Below are positions 24,101 to 38,400 of a stretch of DNA of 64,000 bases, one piece after another (within the stretch, counting starts at the first letter, position 1; every line of letters starts with the position of its first letter). The translations under genes and the position numbers were made by a program. The notes under the pieces are model-generated. The model saw only the letters and a program-made list of their open reading frames with translations, made no database searches and was not told where the DNA came from. This DNA is from Budorcas taxicolor (lineage: Eukaryota; Chordata; Mammalia; Artiodactyla; Bovidae), in NCBI RefSeq assembly GCF_023091745.1, contig NC_068910.1, forward strand, positions 4,500,272 through 4,564,271, in the 5' to 3' direction.

Positions 24101-27100
24101 TGTCCAGGCAGGAGAAGGACCAGGACTAGCTGGGGTCTGGAAGCTTCTCTGGCTGAGGGCCCCTCTGCACGGCCCCCAGAGACCTGACAAGGCTGGTCAG
24201 AGACTCCTCAAACTGCTCTTCTCTGCTGATCTCACATTCCATGTTGCCTTGTCAAGGCCTTGTCAAGCTCTGAGCTGGGGCGAGGGGGCCTCCAACCCCC
24301 CAGTCCTCCTCCGTGGGCTCCAGAACCTTTAACAGCTGCTCCTGCTTGTGGAATCAATGTGTTCTGGCATTCGGGGCCCTGACCGTCCACCCCATCTTAT
24401 TCCACAAGCCTCCTCTCTAGTCACTAAACCCAACTCAACATCCAGCCCCCATGTCTTCTCCCTGCTGTGCTCCGGTCTCAAACACCTTCCTCTCCCCCTT
24501 GGGCCGGGAGCGGTCCTCCCAATGTCTTCAGCAAAACAGCCTCCCTGACGCCCCCTCACACCCTAAACTGCAATTACTCTCTCCCCAGCCCCTGGGACAC
24601 TCCTCATCCCAAGCGGCCTCTTGGCAGAGTCTGTCCCAGGCAGCTTGGCCCCCTGAGTCCCCCAGGCATCCAGCAGACATGTTTCCACTCTTTCCAAAGT
24701 CTACCAAGCACCTGGCATGCTCTGGGGCCTGGGCTGGGGGCTGTGATCAAAGCCTCAAGTGAGGCTAGAGTGGGCAGCAGATGAGCGGGCATGAAGCAGG
24801 GTGGTGGGTACAGAGGTAAGGACTGAGGGGCAGGGCAGCCTCTGAGCTGACTGGACTTGGATTCCTCCCGGTTCCTGCTGTGTGGGCTTCCCTGATGGCT
24901 CAGCTGGTAAAGAATCCACCCGTGATGCGGGAGACCTGGATTCGATCCCTGGGTTGGGAAGATCCCCTGGAGAAGGGAAAGGCTACCCACTCCAGTATTC
25001 TGGCCTGGAGAATTCCATGGACTATACAGTCCATGAGGCCGCAGAGAGTCAGACATGACAGTGACTTTCACTTTCCCCGCTATGTGACTTTGGGACACTC
25101 GGTTCCCCTCGCAGAACCTCAGTGTCCTCATCTGTGAAATGGGGATCACGGCTCTGCCTCCCTCGAAGCAATGTGAGAATTAAACGTGAGGATGCCCGTG
25201 ATGTGCCTGTTGAGGCTGGGTAGACAGTGGCGCCTAATAACTGCGGCCTCATGGGCTGTGGTCGGGGAGACTCCTGGACAGATGAGGAAACTGCCCCAGG
25301 TCCTGCAGCTGGGAGGGCGAGAGCCAGGAGCCACATGCAAGTGTTTGACCCCGAGCACAAGCCCCCCGGTCTATGGACCTTCAGTGGAAGCTGTGAAGGT
25401 GGAGAAGGCCCCCTGCCCCTGCTCCCATGACTGGGGTCTCCCCCAGGGATGTCAGCAACTGGGGTCCCGGGGCCGGGCAGGCTGGGACTCTGACCCCCAC
25501 TGCTCACCACCAGCCTGTGGCGTCTGCCCGGGGAAGCTGAGCGAATTGCATTGTCAGATCTGAATCAATTAGACCAGGGCCTGGTGCACGTCGGAGCCAG
25601 GCCAGACGGCTGATGCTCTGGACAGGCCGGGGGTGGGAGGTGGCTGGAGGGCCACCCAGGGTCCATGCCCTCCCCTGGGACCGCTTAGTAGGGAGACTGA
25701 CTCCTCTCACCCAGCTCTCGGCATCTCGGGGGCAGGAAGCATTACCTGCAGAAACCAGTCACCTTGGTTGGGAGCTGGGGCATCCTCAGAGGCTGGTGGA
25801 GGAACGGAGGAAACGGGGGAAAGGGGAAGACCCTCACTTGCCAGGCTACGGCCTCCCCCACCCCCTGTCAGAGCCCGGCAAGAGCCTTGAGAGGCTGAAC
25901 TTTCAGCCTTTGACGGCTGGGGACACTGAAGCTGGGAGAGAACACCTTCACTGCTCCAGGTCAAACAGCCTGCCAAGTGGCAGAGCCCAGAGACTTGAAC
26001 ACAGATCCGCCAGCTTCTGAAGCCGGGTCCTGGAGGCCCCCAGAGACAGGCCCCCTGAGCTCTGCTTCCCTCGTCTGCATGACGGGAACTCACTGGTGTG
26101 AACCGGAGTGGAAGGAACAGACGTGGAAGACGCCGTCTAACCTGTGGGCCCCCCGTACCTTCAGCAGCCGCCCGCTGACCGTGCCCAGGAAGACCACGGT
26201 GTAGTTGCCCACACTGGCCACGGCCACAGAGGAGAGGCCCGGCGCTCGGAACACGGGCAAGGCCTTCAGGGGCTGCAGGACGGACAGCGGGTGCTGCAGG
26301 TGGGCGGCCCCGCAATCCAGCTGCTCTGGCTGCAGCTGCAAGAGAGACAGCGCGTCAGACCACGGTTCCAGAACCTTTTGCAGCTCCCAGCCTCCCTCGG
26401 CCAGCCGGGACCTCCGGCCGCCGCCTCCGAGGTTTCAAAGTCCTGCTCCTGCTCTGCGCTGGGCTCAGGCCCCAATGCAAGCAGGACCACGTCTCCGAGC
26501 CCAGGTCAACCCCTGCCCTTGGTTTCAGTCATGGAGCTGCCCCTAGCAGAGGGGTCCGTCCCAGGTACACAGGAGCTGGCCAGGAAGGGTCATGTGAGGG
26601 AGGCAACCTCTGCCCCAACTGACTTCCTGATACCCAAGAGGTGTCCATCATGTCTGGCTGGGTCTCCATAGCAACCATGGGGTTTTTCTCCCCTCCGCCA
26701 GATTCCTGCTCTGACCCCAGCAACCCCCACCCCCCAGCTTCCCAACAGGTTACTAGACAAAGGTTGAGGGCCTCCCCAAACTGAGGCGCCAACACACATC
26801 CCTTCATCTGCCCACGTTACAGATGGGCAAGTCGAGGCCAGGGGTGTCCAAATGCACACTCCTGCATCCACGTCAGCCCCAGCTCACAGGGGCAGGATGA
26901 TCTTTTGCAGGTTTCTTGTGCAATTTGCACAAAAATACAACACAGGCCTCCAGGAAGTGCCTCTGAGAAGGCAACTGTGCAGATCCACCAGGATGTGGAC
27001 ACAGGGTGGTCTGGGAGAGTGGATGGCAGGGACGGACAGGATGGCGTGCACCACCCCGGCAGGGACGGCCCAGCCCGGGAGACACCACAGACCTACACTG

Positions 27101-30100
27101 GTGGGGAAGGAGACTCTGGCTGAGAAAACTCACAGGGCGTCACGGGGCCTTTCTGGTAAGAGGGGTGCATAAACATCACCAGTCACGGCAGCACACGCAC
27201 CACAGGCCACGCTTGCTGGGAACGGACCCTGCACCAGGCCTGTGGTTTGCTCAGTCCTGGCCCCACTCTGAGATCCCATGTCACAGATGGGGTAACTGAG
27301 GCTCAGCAGGGACGTGGCCCGCTCCAGGTCACTGGCTGTGACGTCAGGCCACCAGGACTAAAGCAGGCAGGACTGGCTTTATGGCACGGCTTCAGAGAGA
27401 AGCTTTCCTCCCTTACCTGTGCTTTCCTGCATGCTGAAGCCACCAGTGATGTGCCCACATGGGTTTTGTACACAATCTCGGCTAGTGTTCAAAAGCAAAC
27501 CATGAATACCAGGTCCTTCATTCTTGGAAAAATAAACACAGCTGAGCCCTGAGCCCAGAGATGAGGTGGGGCTGGGGAGGGCCCCGGGGCCACAACCCAT
27601 CACAGGGTGGCCTTCCGCAGGAGAGTTAGGGGCGACCTGAGCAAGTCACGTCACTCCCGAGCCTCGGTTTACCAAGCTGTGAAGTGGGCGCATCTGGGAC
27701 TTCCTGGGTAAGTCCAGTGGTTGAGAATTTGCCTGCCAGTGCAGGTGACGCATGTTCGATCCCTAGACTGGGAAGACCCCGGACACTTCGGAGCAACGGA
27801 GCCCATGCGGCCCAACTACTGAACTTGTCTGTAGTCCAGAGCCTGAGCTCTGCAACAAGAGAAGCCACCTCAACGCGAAGCCCCAGCACCGCAACGGGCT
27901 TCAGAAAGCCCGCGCGCAGCAGTGAAGGCCCAGCACAGCCAGAACTAAAGACATGAACAACTTTTCAAAAACCTTAAAAAAAACCAACACTGGTGCATCT
28001 CCAGCGCCCCCCTCACAGGCACGTGGATCAGACAGTTCACTGTGGAGCGCCAGCATACAGCGTGGCCCACGGTCAACGCCCCAGAAGTGTGAACTGACAC
28101 TATTGCTGTTTCAGACGTGATGGTCCCTGACATGACTGTTACCAAGTGGAATTTAGGGGTAAATCATGCCTGCCTCAGAAGCTTTCTCACCTGGACCCCC
28201 GGGACCACGTCAAGACCGCCGTCTTCCCATAAAGGAGGCTCTCCTGGCTGGCCCCTGCTCTCTGGGCTGACCCTGTCCTCAACATTTCCCCCCGAACAGA
28301 GGTGGCGAGCGAGCCCTGTAAAGGTGCGGAGCGCTCCTCTGCAGAGAGGTCTCAAACCATCCCTCTCTGATGGTTGATGAGATACTGAGAATAAGCCTCA
28401 CATCCTAAACCTCCCTCACACCCCTCCCAGGGGCCTGAGGAGCCGGGGCCCGTCTCTTACCCTCCCCCCCTCGACTCCAGCCACGGGCCTTGTCTCTGCC
28501 CCTCGGTCCAAGCTGGGTCCTGCCCCAGGGCCTTTGCACGTGTCAGTCCCTCGGCCTCGGATGCCGCCGCCCACACTGTCTTATCACTTTTCGCCCCTCA
28601 TCTTCCAGCTTCGGACCGAACCTATCTGACTCATCCTCTGTGTTCATCGCAGGGTCTGAGTTGGGGGACGGCCCTGGAAGGCGGTGGCCTGCTCCTCTTC
28701 CCAGGGCCCACTTCCCTTCCCGGGGCTGCAGGGAAGAGGTAAGGCAGCAAGCAGCCAGGAGAGTGGGCACCTGGGCCCCAGACCTTCACGAGGACGCCTT
28801 CCCCAGGGATTGCGTAACTTCTCTTTCCTGGATACGGATGACGGGCGTCATTAAATAACACGTTGTTCTAAAATTAACATTGCAAACCCTGGCCCAGGGG
28901 ACGCAAGCTTCCTCCCTGCATTCTGGGGGCAGCAGGGGGGCAGGAAGGGCCACCTGGGAGGCCCGGGGGACACCTTTGGGGTTTTCCAAGATGTGGGTCC
29001 CTGGTCCAGCAGGGTGGGGGGTCCTGGGAACCGCATGGACCAGGGTGATTTGCGGGCCAGGGCGGCAGAGAGGGCCAGGCGGGGCAGCCTGGGAATCTGA
29101 CTGGCCTGCCCGCCCCAAAGTGCAGAGCCATTAATTCTGCACCGGAGGAATTCTCTAAAAAGCCTTTCCTCTGACTTTTTTTTTTCCTTATCCTAAAAAT
29201 AAAATTAAAAAAAAAAAAGTTTAAAGGAGAAGTCACCCATTGGCTGCTCACTGCGCGATCTGTAATCTGAGGGGGAGGCTGGCTCCCCGGCCGCCAGGGG
29301 AAATCACAAGGCTTCAACTGCCTCAAAAAGGGAAGCTGGACACGCACGTCCAGTGGGCAGGCGAGCGAGGCCTCTGCTCTTGGGGCGATACGGCCCGGGA
29401 AAGGGGGTCAGCGGGCTCTGGGGACCTGGCGGCCGGCCGTCCCAAGTGTGGCCTCAGCCGAACTCGGTCTCCAAGGGGTGGCAGTCGGCTCCAAGGTCCA
29501 AAATACCGCCTGCCCTGACCCTGTGACATGGCCTGAAATTCCTCCGTCAGCACCGGCCCGCCTTCGAGTCTCACCCGGCCTTGGTCTTTCACAACACCAA
29601 TTCCCCAGTGCAGGGGGAGGGCTGGGCGCCCACAGCGGCCTCCTCCAACCCATGGGGGCCACCTTCCCAGCACAGGACTGGCCAGCCCCTCCCTGGCTCC
29701 TGGCCGCCCTGGGTCAAGCTGGCACTCAAGGCCTGGGTGAGCTGGCTCCTGCCAGCGGCTCCAGCCTGGAGTCTCACTTCTCTCTCTGCCTTGACCCTGG
29801 CTCCCACCACACTAGTCTCTGCCCTTTCTCAAATGTGGCCACGCTTTCCTCCCAGGGCAGCTGAACCTTCATAATGCTGTTCCTTCAGCAACCAACGCCC
29901 TCCCAAACCTCTGAGCCCCTGGACCCCCCTTGGCCCTCTAGTCCCGACCCTTGCCGCTCCTTTGCTGGGTGCGCCCAGGCAGCAAGCTTTCAGCCCGCCT
30001 TCAAGATGCAGCTCCAAAAAAAAAAAAAAAAAAAACCAACCACCTCTCCCCTCCTCTGTGCTGCTCACCACTTTGATTCCTCCATGAGCTCCTTTAGGAG

Positions 30101-32400
30101 GAGACTGTGCCCCGGGTTTAACTAAAGAAAGGAAACTAGCTTTGACTAAAGTGTGAATGACTGTACGCAGCTGCTTCTTTGCCAAGCAGAAATACTGAGA
30201 ACAACACCGCCCATGCTGGGTGCTGTTGAACTGAAGGAAAAACACGAGTCAACTGTATGTCGATGGTGTGTGTGACAACACAGGTCTTTGGGGCCAGGCA
30301 GCACCTGGCTGCTACCTCTGATTCCTCTGAGAACCTCAGTTTATCCCTCTCGAAAATGGGATGAGCGGCAGGCGGCTGCTGGCCTCAGCTCTTTTCCAGG
30401 AGAGTGGAACACTCCCTCCCTTCCCAGGCCGGCTGGCTGCCTCCCGGGGCCAAAGCTCAACTCTGCCCACTCTCACATTAGAGCGCTGACATATTGATTT
30501 CACTACCAACTGTAATTGTGTTGACTTTTTCTCCCCAGGAAGCCAGTGGAACAAGAGCATCCAGAGCCTGCTTCTCAGGCCTCCCGCCTCCTGCCTGCAG
30601 ACCCCACCAAACCTCAGCCCCACGGCAGGTGGCTCCAAGGAGGATGAGGCGTCAACAGCCGACTACAAACCCAGGCGGTTCCGGCCCCGGTGTGGACGAC
30701 ACCGGCTGTGGGGCCTCTGTGTCTGGGAAATGGGGGGTACCTTCCTGCCTCGAGGTTTCTGATTGCTATCGAACCCTGATCCCAGGAAGGTGAGGTTTCA
30801 CTGCCGAGGAGCCGAAAGAACACGATCGCTTTGGGGCGTGAACAGCAGGCAGCGGGGGGGGCCTGCGCTCATCACAGGGGGCTGGGGCTGGACCGAGACC
30901 CTCCCCAACTCTGGCACAGCAGCCAGAAGGAGCCTTCACAGCTGCAAAGCACCATATGCAACGTGCGTCGTGGCTTCAGTCGTGTCCGACTCAGTGTGAC
31001 CCCATGGGCTGCAGCCCCCCAGGCTCCTCTGTCCATGGGATTCTCTGGGCAAGAACACTGGAGTGGGTGGCCACGCCCTCCTCCATGGGGTCATCGCAAT
31101 CCAGGGATCAAACCTGCGTCTCTTATGTCTCCTGCATTGGCAGGCGGGTTCTTTACCACTAGCGCCCAAGGGAAGGGTATGCAGGACCTATCCGTACTGT
31201 CTTTATAACTTCCTGTAAACCTAAAGTTATTCCGAACTAAACAGTTGTTTAAGAAAAAAAAAACATGGGACATCCTTGGGGGTCCACTGGTTCAGAACCC
31301 ACCTTGCAATGCAGAGGACGCAGGTTCGATCCCTGGTCAGGGATGTAAGATACCATATGCTGCAGAGCAGCTAAGCCCACACACTGCAACTACTGAGTCT
31401 AAGTACCACACTACGGAGTCCGTGTGTCACAACAAAAAATCCCGCATGAAGCAAGAAAGAGCCCATGTGCTGAGACCAAGACCCGACGCAGATGAATAAC
31501 TAAATCAGTTTTTTTTTTTTTAAAAAAAGAGGGACCTTCCTGGTGGTCCAGTGGTTAAGACTCTGAGCTCCCACTGCAGGCGGCACGAGTTCAATCCCTG
31601 GTCAGGGAACTAAGATCCCATGTGCCCAGCTGCGTGGCCATCAGAAAACAAATGAAAAAATGCAAAGCAGGTAGTGCCCCTCCCACAGCTCTACAGCCTT
31701 CAGTGGCTCCCCAGTGCCCTCAACATAAACCCAAACTTTGCTCCCGGGCCCTCAAAGCCCTGGTGCACCTGGCCTGCCCCCTGTGGCTCCCCTCAGCCCC
31801 TGTCCCCACGGCTCCTTCTCCCTCAGTGTGGGCCTGGGAGGGTGCCCCAAGGACAAGACTGGAGAAGCAGGAGCCAGCAGGGCCCAGCAGGGTAGCAGCG
31901 GAGGTCCAGTACTCTCGCCGGGAGAAGTCCATGGACAGAGGACCTTGGAGGGCTACAATCTGCAGGGCTGCAAAGTTAGTGAGCGACCAACACACAGACA
32001 CACACCACACACACCACACAGACACACACACCACACAGACACACACCCCACACACACACCACACAGACACACACCACACACACCACACAGACACACACAC
32101 ACACACACACACACACACCACACAGACACACCCCACACACACACACCGACACACACACACATACACACCACACAGACACATCCCACACACACACCACACA
32201 GACACACACACACACACACCCCCCACACAGACACCCCCCCCACACACACACACCGACACACACACAGACACACACACAGACACACACCACACAGACACAC
32301 ACACCACACAGACACAGAGACACACCACACACACACATTGACACCCCCCACATACACACACACACACACCCCCACACAGACACACCCCCACACACACACT

Positions 32401-32434
<34 letters not shown>

Positions 32435-35400
32435 CCCTCAAAAGGCAGGCCTAGAAACAGGGCACGCACTGAACGCTGCTTCCTGCAGAGCTGAGCTGAG
32501 CAACATCTCTCCCAAGCTTCCTCCAAAGCTCTGCGGTTAAAGGGAAAGGTCCCTGAGGCCTCCGAGGGCACCGGTCGGCTCCAGGTTTGAAGCCACCCCT
32601 GTGACCCTCAAACCCAAACTCCTCCCAGGCACGTCAGCCTGAGAGGCCTCCCGGGACACAACCCCATTGAGTGACCCTCCATAGAGGGTAAACTGAGGCA
32701 TGGAAAACCTGGGCTACTGTGTGCGGGCCCTGGGAGGGGGCAGGACAGATCCAGCTCTGGGGGGACTGGCTGGGGGGGTTCTGGCAACAGCCCCCACACC
32801 AAGGAGGAGGCTGCCTGCCGCCAAGAGAGGAAATACCAGCACCTCCCCGTTGGCAGTCAAGATGCTCACTTCCTGGGGCAGGGGGCATGCGGGGCAGGGT
32901 GGGAAAGAACAGCCAACCAGGCCAGAGGACAAGTCAGTCAGGAGGCCTGGCTCTGAGCCCGGGGGGAAAGCTGGGGAAACTGAGGCACAGAGTGGGCAGA
33001 GGTTCCCTTAGGACACGCGGTGCGGTTATCCTGACCTGGCCTGAATCAGGCAGGAAAAACCGGCCAGTGGCAACAGGCACAGCAGCTTGCACGCACCCTT
33101 CCAAGCTTCCGCGAGGCCCGCCTCGGTCTCCCGACCCCCTGACCTCTGGAGCAGGTGGGTCACCCAGCGCCAAGGGCTGTGCGGACCAGCCAGCCGGGCC
33201 ACCCTGAGCACCACATGTCCACCCACCCACAACAGGCACCCCTGACCTGCCAGTCTGAAGGGATGGCCCCAGGCTGGGGTCAGAGGCTGGGCCACACTGC
33301 TGACTTGCCACGTGCAGGCGCTAAGCACACTCTCCCAGCGTGTTCCCATTTAACAGGCAGAGAAACTGAGGCTCCTGAAGTGCCAAGTCTCTCAACTCCC
33401 TGTGGGCTGCCCCACCCTCACTGAGCTTCCAAGTCCTCATCTGTGAAATGGGGATAGGCCCTGCACCCGCCACAGAGGCTCAGCTCACAGCGGCCCCCAA
33501 TCCTAGGGGGTGGCTATGTTCCCAATTAGTTCTGCAGGCCACCGGGCAGGGACCAGGATGCTCGAGGACAGGAGGGCCCCCCCAGGAGCAGCGGCTCCCC
33601 TGCTCCCTGAAGTCGAGCATCGGAGGCTGGACCATCCGTGCCGCTCTCACCCGGGGCCTGCCTGGGAACTGCCGCTGCGGCCGCTGACTCAAGCAGCCCT
33701 TGTTTTGTTAGCTGGACACGGCCCCCTGGACACCCAGCTCCCCCTTCTCGAAGCTGTTTCTCATTCCGGCCCAGCCTGGCCGTGTTTCCAGCCCTCCCCC
33801 CCGGGTCCCAGAGGAGCCCAGGACCGATCGGCAGCCAGGATTCAGGCCAAAGTGGCGGGGGCGGGGGCTTGCGGGGTTTGGGCGGGGTGGGGGGGGGGGT
33901 GGATGGTTCGCCAGTGGGGGCGGGGCAGCTCCTCGCCCTGGGGGGACGGGTTTGGGTCCCCACTCCTTCCCCTGAAGGGACAAGGGCCAGGAGGAGCTGG
34001 GAGCAGCTGTCTCTCCTGGGGACGCTGGGCTCTCCTCCTCCAGGGGCTGAGGGGGCCTGGAGGCTGGAACTCACACCCTCCTCCCCACCCTCCGGGGTGC
34101 TGGCCTGGGTCCCAGAGTCATCTTACAACGGCTTGTGACCGCAGCCCAGGGCAGTTGGGCGGGGGGGCCCTGAGCAAACATCTCTGGGCTGGGTCCCATG
34201 TGCTAGAGACACGGAGACGTGTCCCTTCTCTCTAGCTGCCAGCATCCCAGTCCAGGGGCCGACCCTCAACGGAGAAGGGACAAGTTTACAACTACAGCAA
34301 TGCAATAGCACCGGTAACACAACAAGAAAAAGCAGAGATGGTTTCCCGTGTGCAGAGACCTCTGTCCGGAGAACCTCATGGAACCCTCACCAGATCCTCA
34401 CTTGCTACTGCTACTTTACAGAAAAGGAAGCTGAGGTACAGAGAGGTCAAGTGACTTGCCCTGGGTCACACAGCCTGAAGAGCCGGATGTGAGCCTCACA
34501 CCTAGGCAGGCTGGCTCCGGAACCCCACAGTCCCGCCATCCCCCTGCTCTGTTGCGGACCACCAACAGCTGCTGGGAATTTGGCTGCGTGGAGCTGGAAA
34601 GGCCCTGGGTTGTGAGCTGGGGAAACTGGGGCCCATCAAGGAGATGACCGCCTCCACCACAGACAGTGGAGGGCTCTGAGAGGGGCTGGGGGTGGAGGTA
34701 AGCGCTGATGGTGGCTGAGTTCTGTTACTGGCCCGGCCTCCGCTTCAAGGCCTCTGCCCACGACCCGCTCCCTCATTATTTACCGATCAGAGCAGAAGCG
34801 CTCCGTGATTAACGCCCCACCGGGGCCTCGTGGGGCCTCGTAATGGAGCTGCGAGCTTCCTCCCTCCCCCAGCGCATGATTTATTGAATTTCAGGGTGAC
34901 GGATGGTGGACGGGGCGGGGCGAGCCTTGCTGGCCCGGCCGATCGCAGGGGCACTGGCATCACACCGGGACCCAGGGCTGCTGGAGAGAGTGGGCGGCTC
35001 AGGGTCCTTCCAGGTGGCCTGCTGGGCTCTGCCCTGGCCCAACACGGGCTTTGGAGAAAAGGGAAGCGGCCGAGCTCTGGGGACAGCCGGGATCCACATC
35101 CACGTGGCCGGCGCTAGGAGACTTCCCGGGCCTGTGCCCACGCGGGGACCAGCTGGTTTCCATAGCGACCCCTACGCCACTGGCAGAGCCAGTGGGCCCT
35201 CAGGAGTCACCTGGTCCAGCCCCAGTGGGGGCTCCCGCTGGCTCCAGGCAGGACTGATGCAGGGCAGACAGTGCTGGGTCTGCTCCAGAGCCAAACCGCC
35301 CGTGTCTCACTCTTTCCCCAAGGCCTTGCTGGCTCCCTGCAGCCCACAGGACAGCGTCCAGACCCTTGGCCTGCACCCCACGCCTCACAGACTTCTCAGC

Positions 35401-38400
35401 TTCATCTCTGCCAGCTACCCAGGCCGTGTTCTGCTGCATCTCTGGACCTCTGCCCCAGCCGTGCCCTCTGCCTGGAAGGCATCCTCCAGCCCTATCCGTC
35501 AAAGGCTCTGCTGCAATACCCCTCCTCCAGGAAGCCCTCCCTGACTGCCTCAGAGGAGGCTGGTCAGCATGCAGCTCTGGCTTGGGTGTTCTACCTCCTG
35601 TCTTGATCTCCTGCCAGACCATCTGGGGGCTCCTGGAGGACAGAGGCAGGGGCTGATTCATCTCTTTTGAGGGGCTGCCGGGTAACAGAGCTGAGCCCCC
35701 CTCCCTGCCACACTCCAGAGCACCCTCCACCAGGAGCACAGACAGGCAGGGCATGTTGCCTGGGAGGTCTGGGCTCTGGTGGGCGAAGTTGGAGACGGCT
35801 GTCATCATGGGCTCAGGAGCCCCGCACCCAGGGGACCTGGTCCCAGCCTGGGACCATGCTGGGCACGGGAGTTCTCGCCACAGCCCCAGCAGGGGAAGGA
35901 CGTCCCTGGGTCTCAGGTCCTTCACCTTCATGAGGGACCCACCCACCCCTTCCCACCGTGACCTTGAGGGCCTCTTCAGCTCACACCCATCAGGTCAGCA
36001 TTTTCAGAGCAAACAAGAAGGGAAGGTGATGAGCGCGGACTCTGAAGCCCAATACCTGCTCCACCGCTGTGTGACCTCAGGCAAGTCACTTTCCCTCTCT
36101 GGGCCTCTGTTTTCCCTTTCTGTAGCCTGGGGGTAATCCTAACCCCATTCTGTTTCTGGCAGGGTTAAAAGATACACATCACATGCAATTTCGCGAAGTG
36201 CCCAACAGAAAATCAGTTCCCAGGAAGCAACAATAATAGGGGAATCGTAACCATGCTGCTGCTGACGGAGGCTCTGGCGGCACAGTGAGGGCTTTCTGGC
36301 CACCCCGCAGCCCAGTTCAGGCTGGGAAACCGAGGCCCAGAACGGGGAGGGGGTCCCTCAGGCTCCTCTGCTGTACACGCTGCATCTGCTCTCTACCCTC
36401 CGGCAACCAGAACCCAGAACCCGGCCTGCTTCCTTCATCTCCATGAAATCCACCAGCCGTGGCCGTGGGCAAGTCAGACTCCTGTAGAGGCAGATTCTGC
36501 AGGGCCCGAGCCGACGCATGCTCGGCCTCCACTGGACTCCAGGCAGCCCTGCTCTCGTTGACGGCCGAGCCCACTTTACAGATGGGGAAGTACAGGCTGG
36601 GAGGAGGAGGGTGACTAGCTGGAGGCCACAGGGAGGAGGTGCAGAGGCAGGATTTGCATCCAGGGAGTCTGTACCAGTCTGTCCACGGCTTTGGGCGTGG
36701 CGGGGGCAGTGACGTACCCTCCACCTTCCTAGTGAACTCCGGACCCTGAAGCACTGCCCTGCCCCAGGACACAGCACCATCCGGGGCTGCGGTCAGGGCG
36801 GAAAGCAGCTGTCAAGTCACTCAAACCAACCACACCTCTCACTCACGCACCCAAAGGGCCAGGGCTAACAATCCCCTTCTCAGAAATGAGTGTTACCAGG
36901 CACCTTCCCTGATGCCCTGACTTCCCCTAGGAGACCCGATCAGCAACCCCCAGCCCCCAACTTGTGGCCTGGCCTCTGCAGACATCCTCACCAGCATCAC
37001 GCTGCCCAGGAACTGAGTCACTGCCGCGGCGGCTCCTGGCTTCCATCTGGGGCCAGCTGGGAGGTGCTGTCACAGAGGGCGTTTCATGTCAACACAGAGG
37101 CCCTCCCAAATTTCCCTGGGGTGTGGGGGTAACTGCAGACCCCCAGCTGAGAGCCCACAGCTAACACGGGAGGACATCCACCGCGGACTCCAGAGCCAGC
37201 CAGCCAGCCAGTCTGCAGACCCTACTCTGTTAACCAGCTGTGTAAGACCCTGGGCCTCAGTTTTCCCATCTGTAAAGTGGGGATAACAGCACTCCCTCCC
37301 TCACAGGCTGGGGGTGGGGGCTGTGAGAACAAACACACTGATGCCTCTGAAGGGCCCGAAGAGCTTTCTTCTCAGAACCGGGAACGCAGCCATGGTTCCT
37401 ATTCAGCCCCAAAGAGCCATCCACACACCCCTCAGGCCCACCAGACACGCAGCGCCTACACCACGAATAGCAGTGGTGATGCCAGGCCTGGTTTATTTTG
37501 GGGTGTGCCTACCACCAGGGAGCTTGGGCTGGGGGGCACCCGACACTCCCCTCTCTCCCCACCACCCCACACCCCGCTCACCTGCAGGGCCTGGTTTGGC
37601 CCATCTCCTCCCGCCTCTGAGTGCTCCCTGCCCCAGTGGCTATTCCACACGCTGAGCACACTTTTCCCAGAGGTATTTCTCTTCTCCTGGTACCAGTACC
37701 TCCACCTGCCATGGCCTGAGTGCTTCATGTGAGATTTCAGTTCAGGAGGAGACACTGTTCCATTTGACCGGGAGAATGCATGGAGCCCAGAGAAGGTAAA
37801 TGACTTACCCCAGGTCACACAGCTTACAGGCAGGAAGAAGACGAGTCACCATCAGCTTTACCCTAATGTACCTGGCGGTCAAGACTGATGACATGCCCTG
37901 GGCAGAGAGGGATGGTAACCATCTCCTGGCCGAGGAACCTGTCTGTCTCTCTAGGCTAGAAGGTCATTCTGCCAACCCCTCTGGAACCCCCATCCTAAGT
38001 CCCACCTGGTGTCTCTGCTCATACCCTTGACTACGGGGAGTTCACTCCCAGCCTCCAGCCCAACTCCAAATGGAAAGCCATCTTGCAAGCTTATCTCCCT
38101 CCACCTCCACCCTGTATTTCAGCCCCTAAATCGGCTCAGAAAACGCCTTCTTGACAACGGGCACCCACCCACTGCATGCCAGTTTAAAACTGCCTGAGCA
38201 TTTTTTTTCCACCTTTACTATAAAAAGACACCTTGAAAATGCAACATTGACATTTCCCTGTTGGTTTTCTTTTTGATTTAAAAACACGAACTTTCGGTCA
38301 TTCAAAGGTTGAAGGGAAAGACCCAGGGAAGGGAGCTGGACTCAGCCTGCCCTCGCCGTGCTGGGCAGCTCTGTGCCTCAGTTTCCCCAACGACAGCACG

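Larger units (their letters stand above)
23442..26158 (-). other. PLXND1: PLXND1 intron 2
   Basis: 2.7 kb. Holds MIR copies at about 23715-23860, 23965-24050 and 25915-26030 and a MIR split by a Bov-tA at 24845-25245. The rest (24080-24840, 25250-25910) shows nothing I recognise. Confidence 0.85.

Noticed and set aside
24888..24960. tRNA gene signal (A/B-box-like sequence)
   Set aside because: It is the tRNA-Glu-derived head of a Bov-tA SINE, as are the other copies in the window; no cloverleaf-forming tRNA gene was seen.
31953..32441. Cys/Val-rich and His/Thr-rich frames
   Set aside because: Translations of the CA microsatellite.
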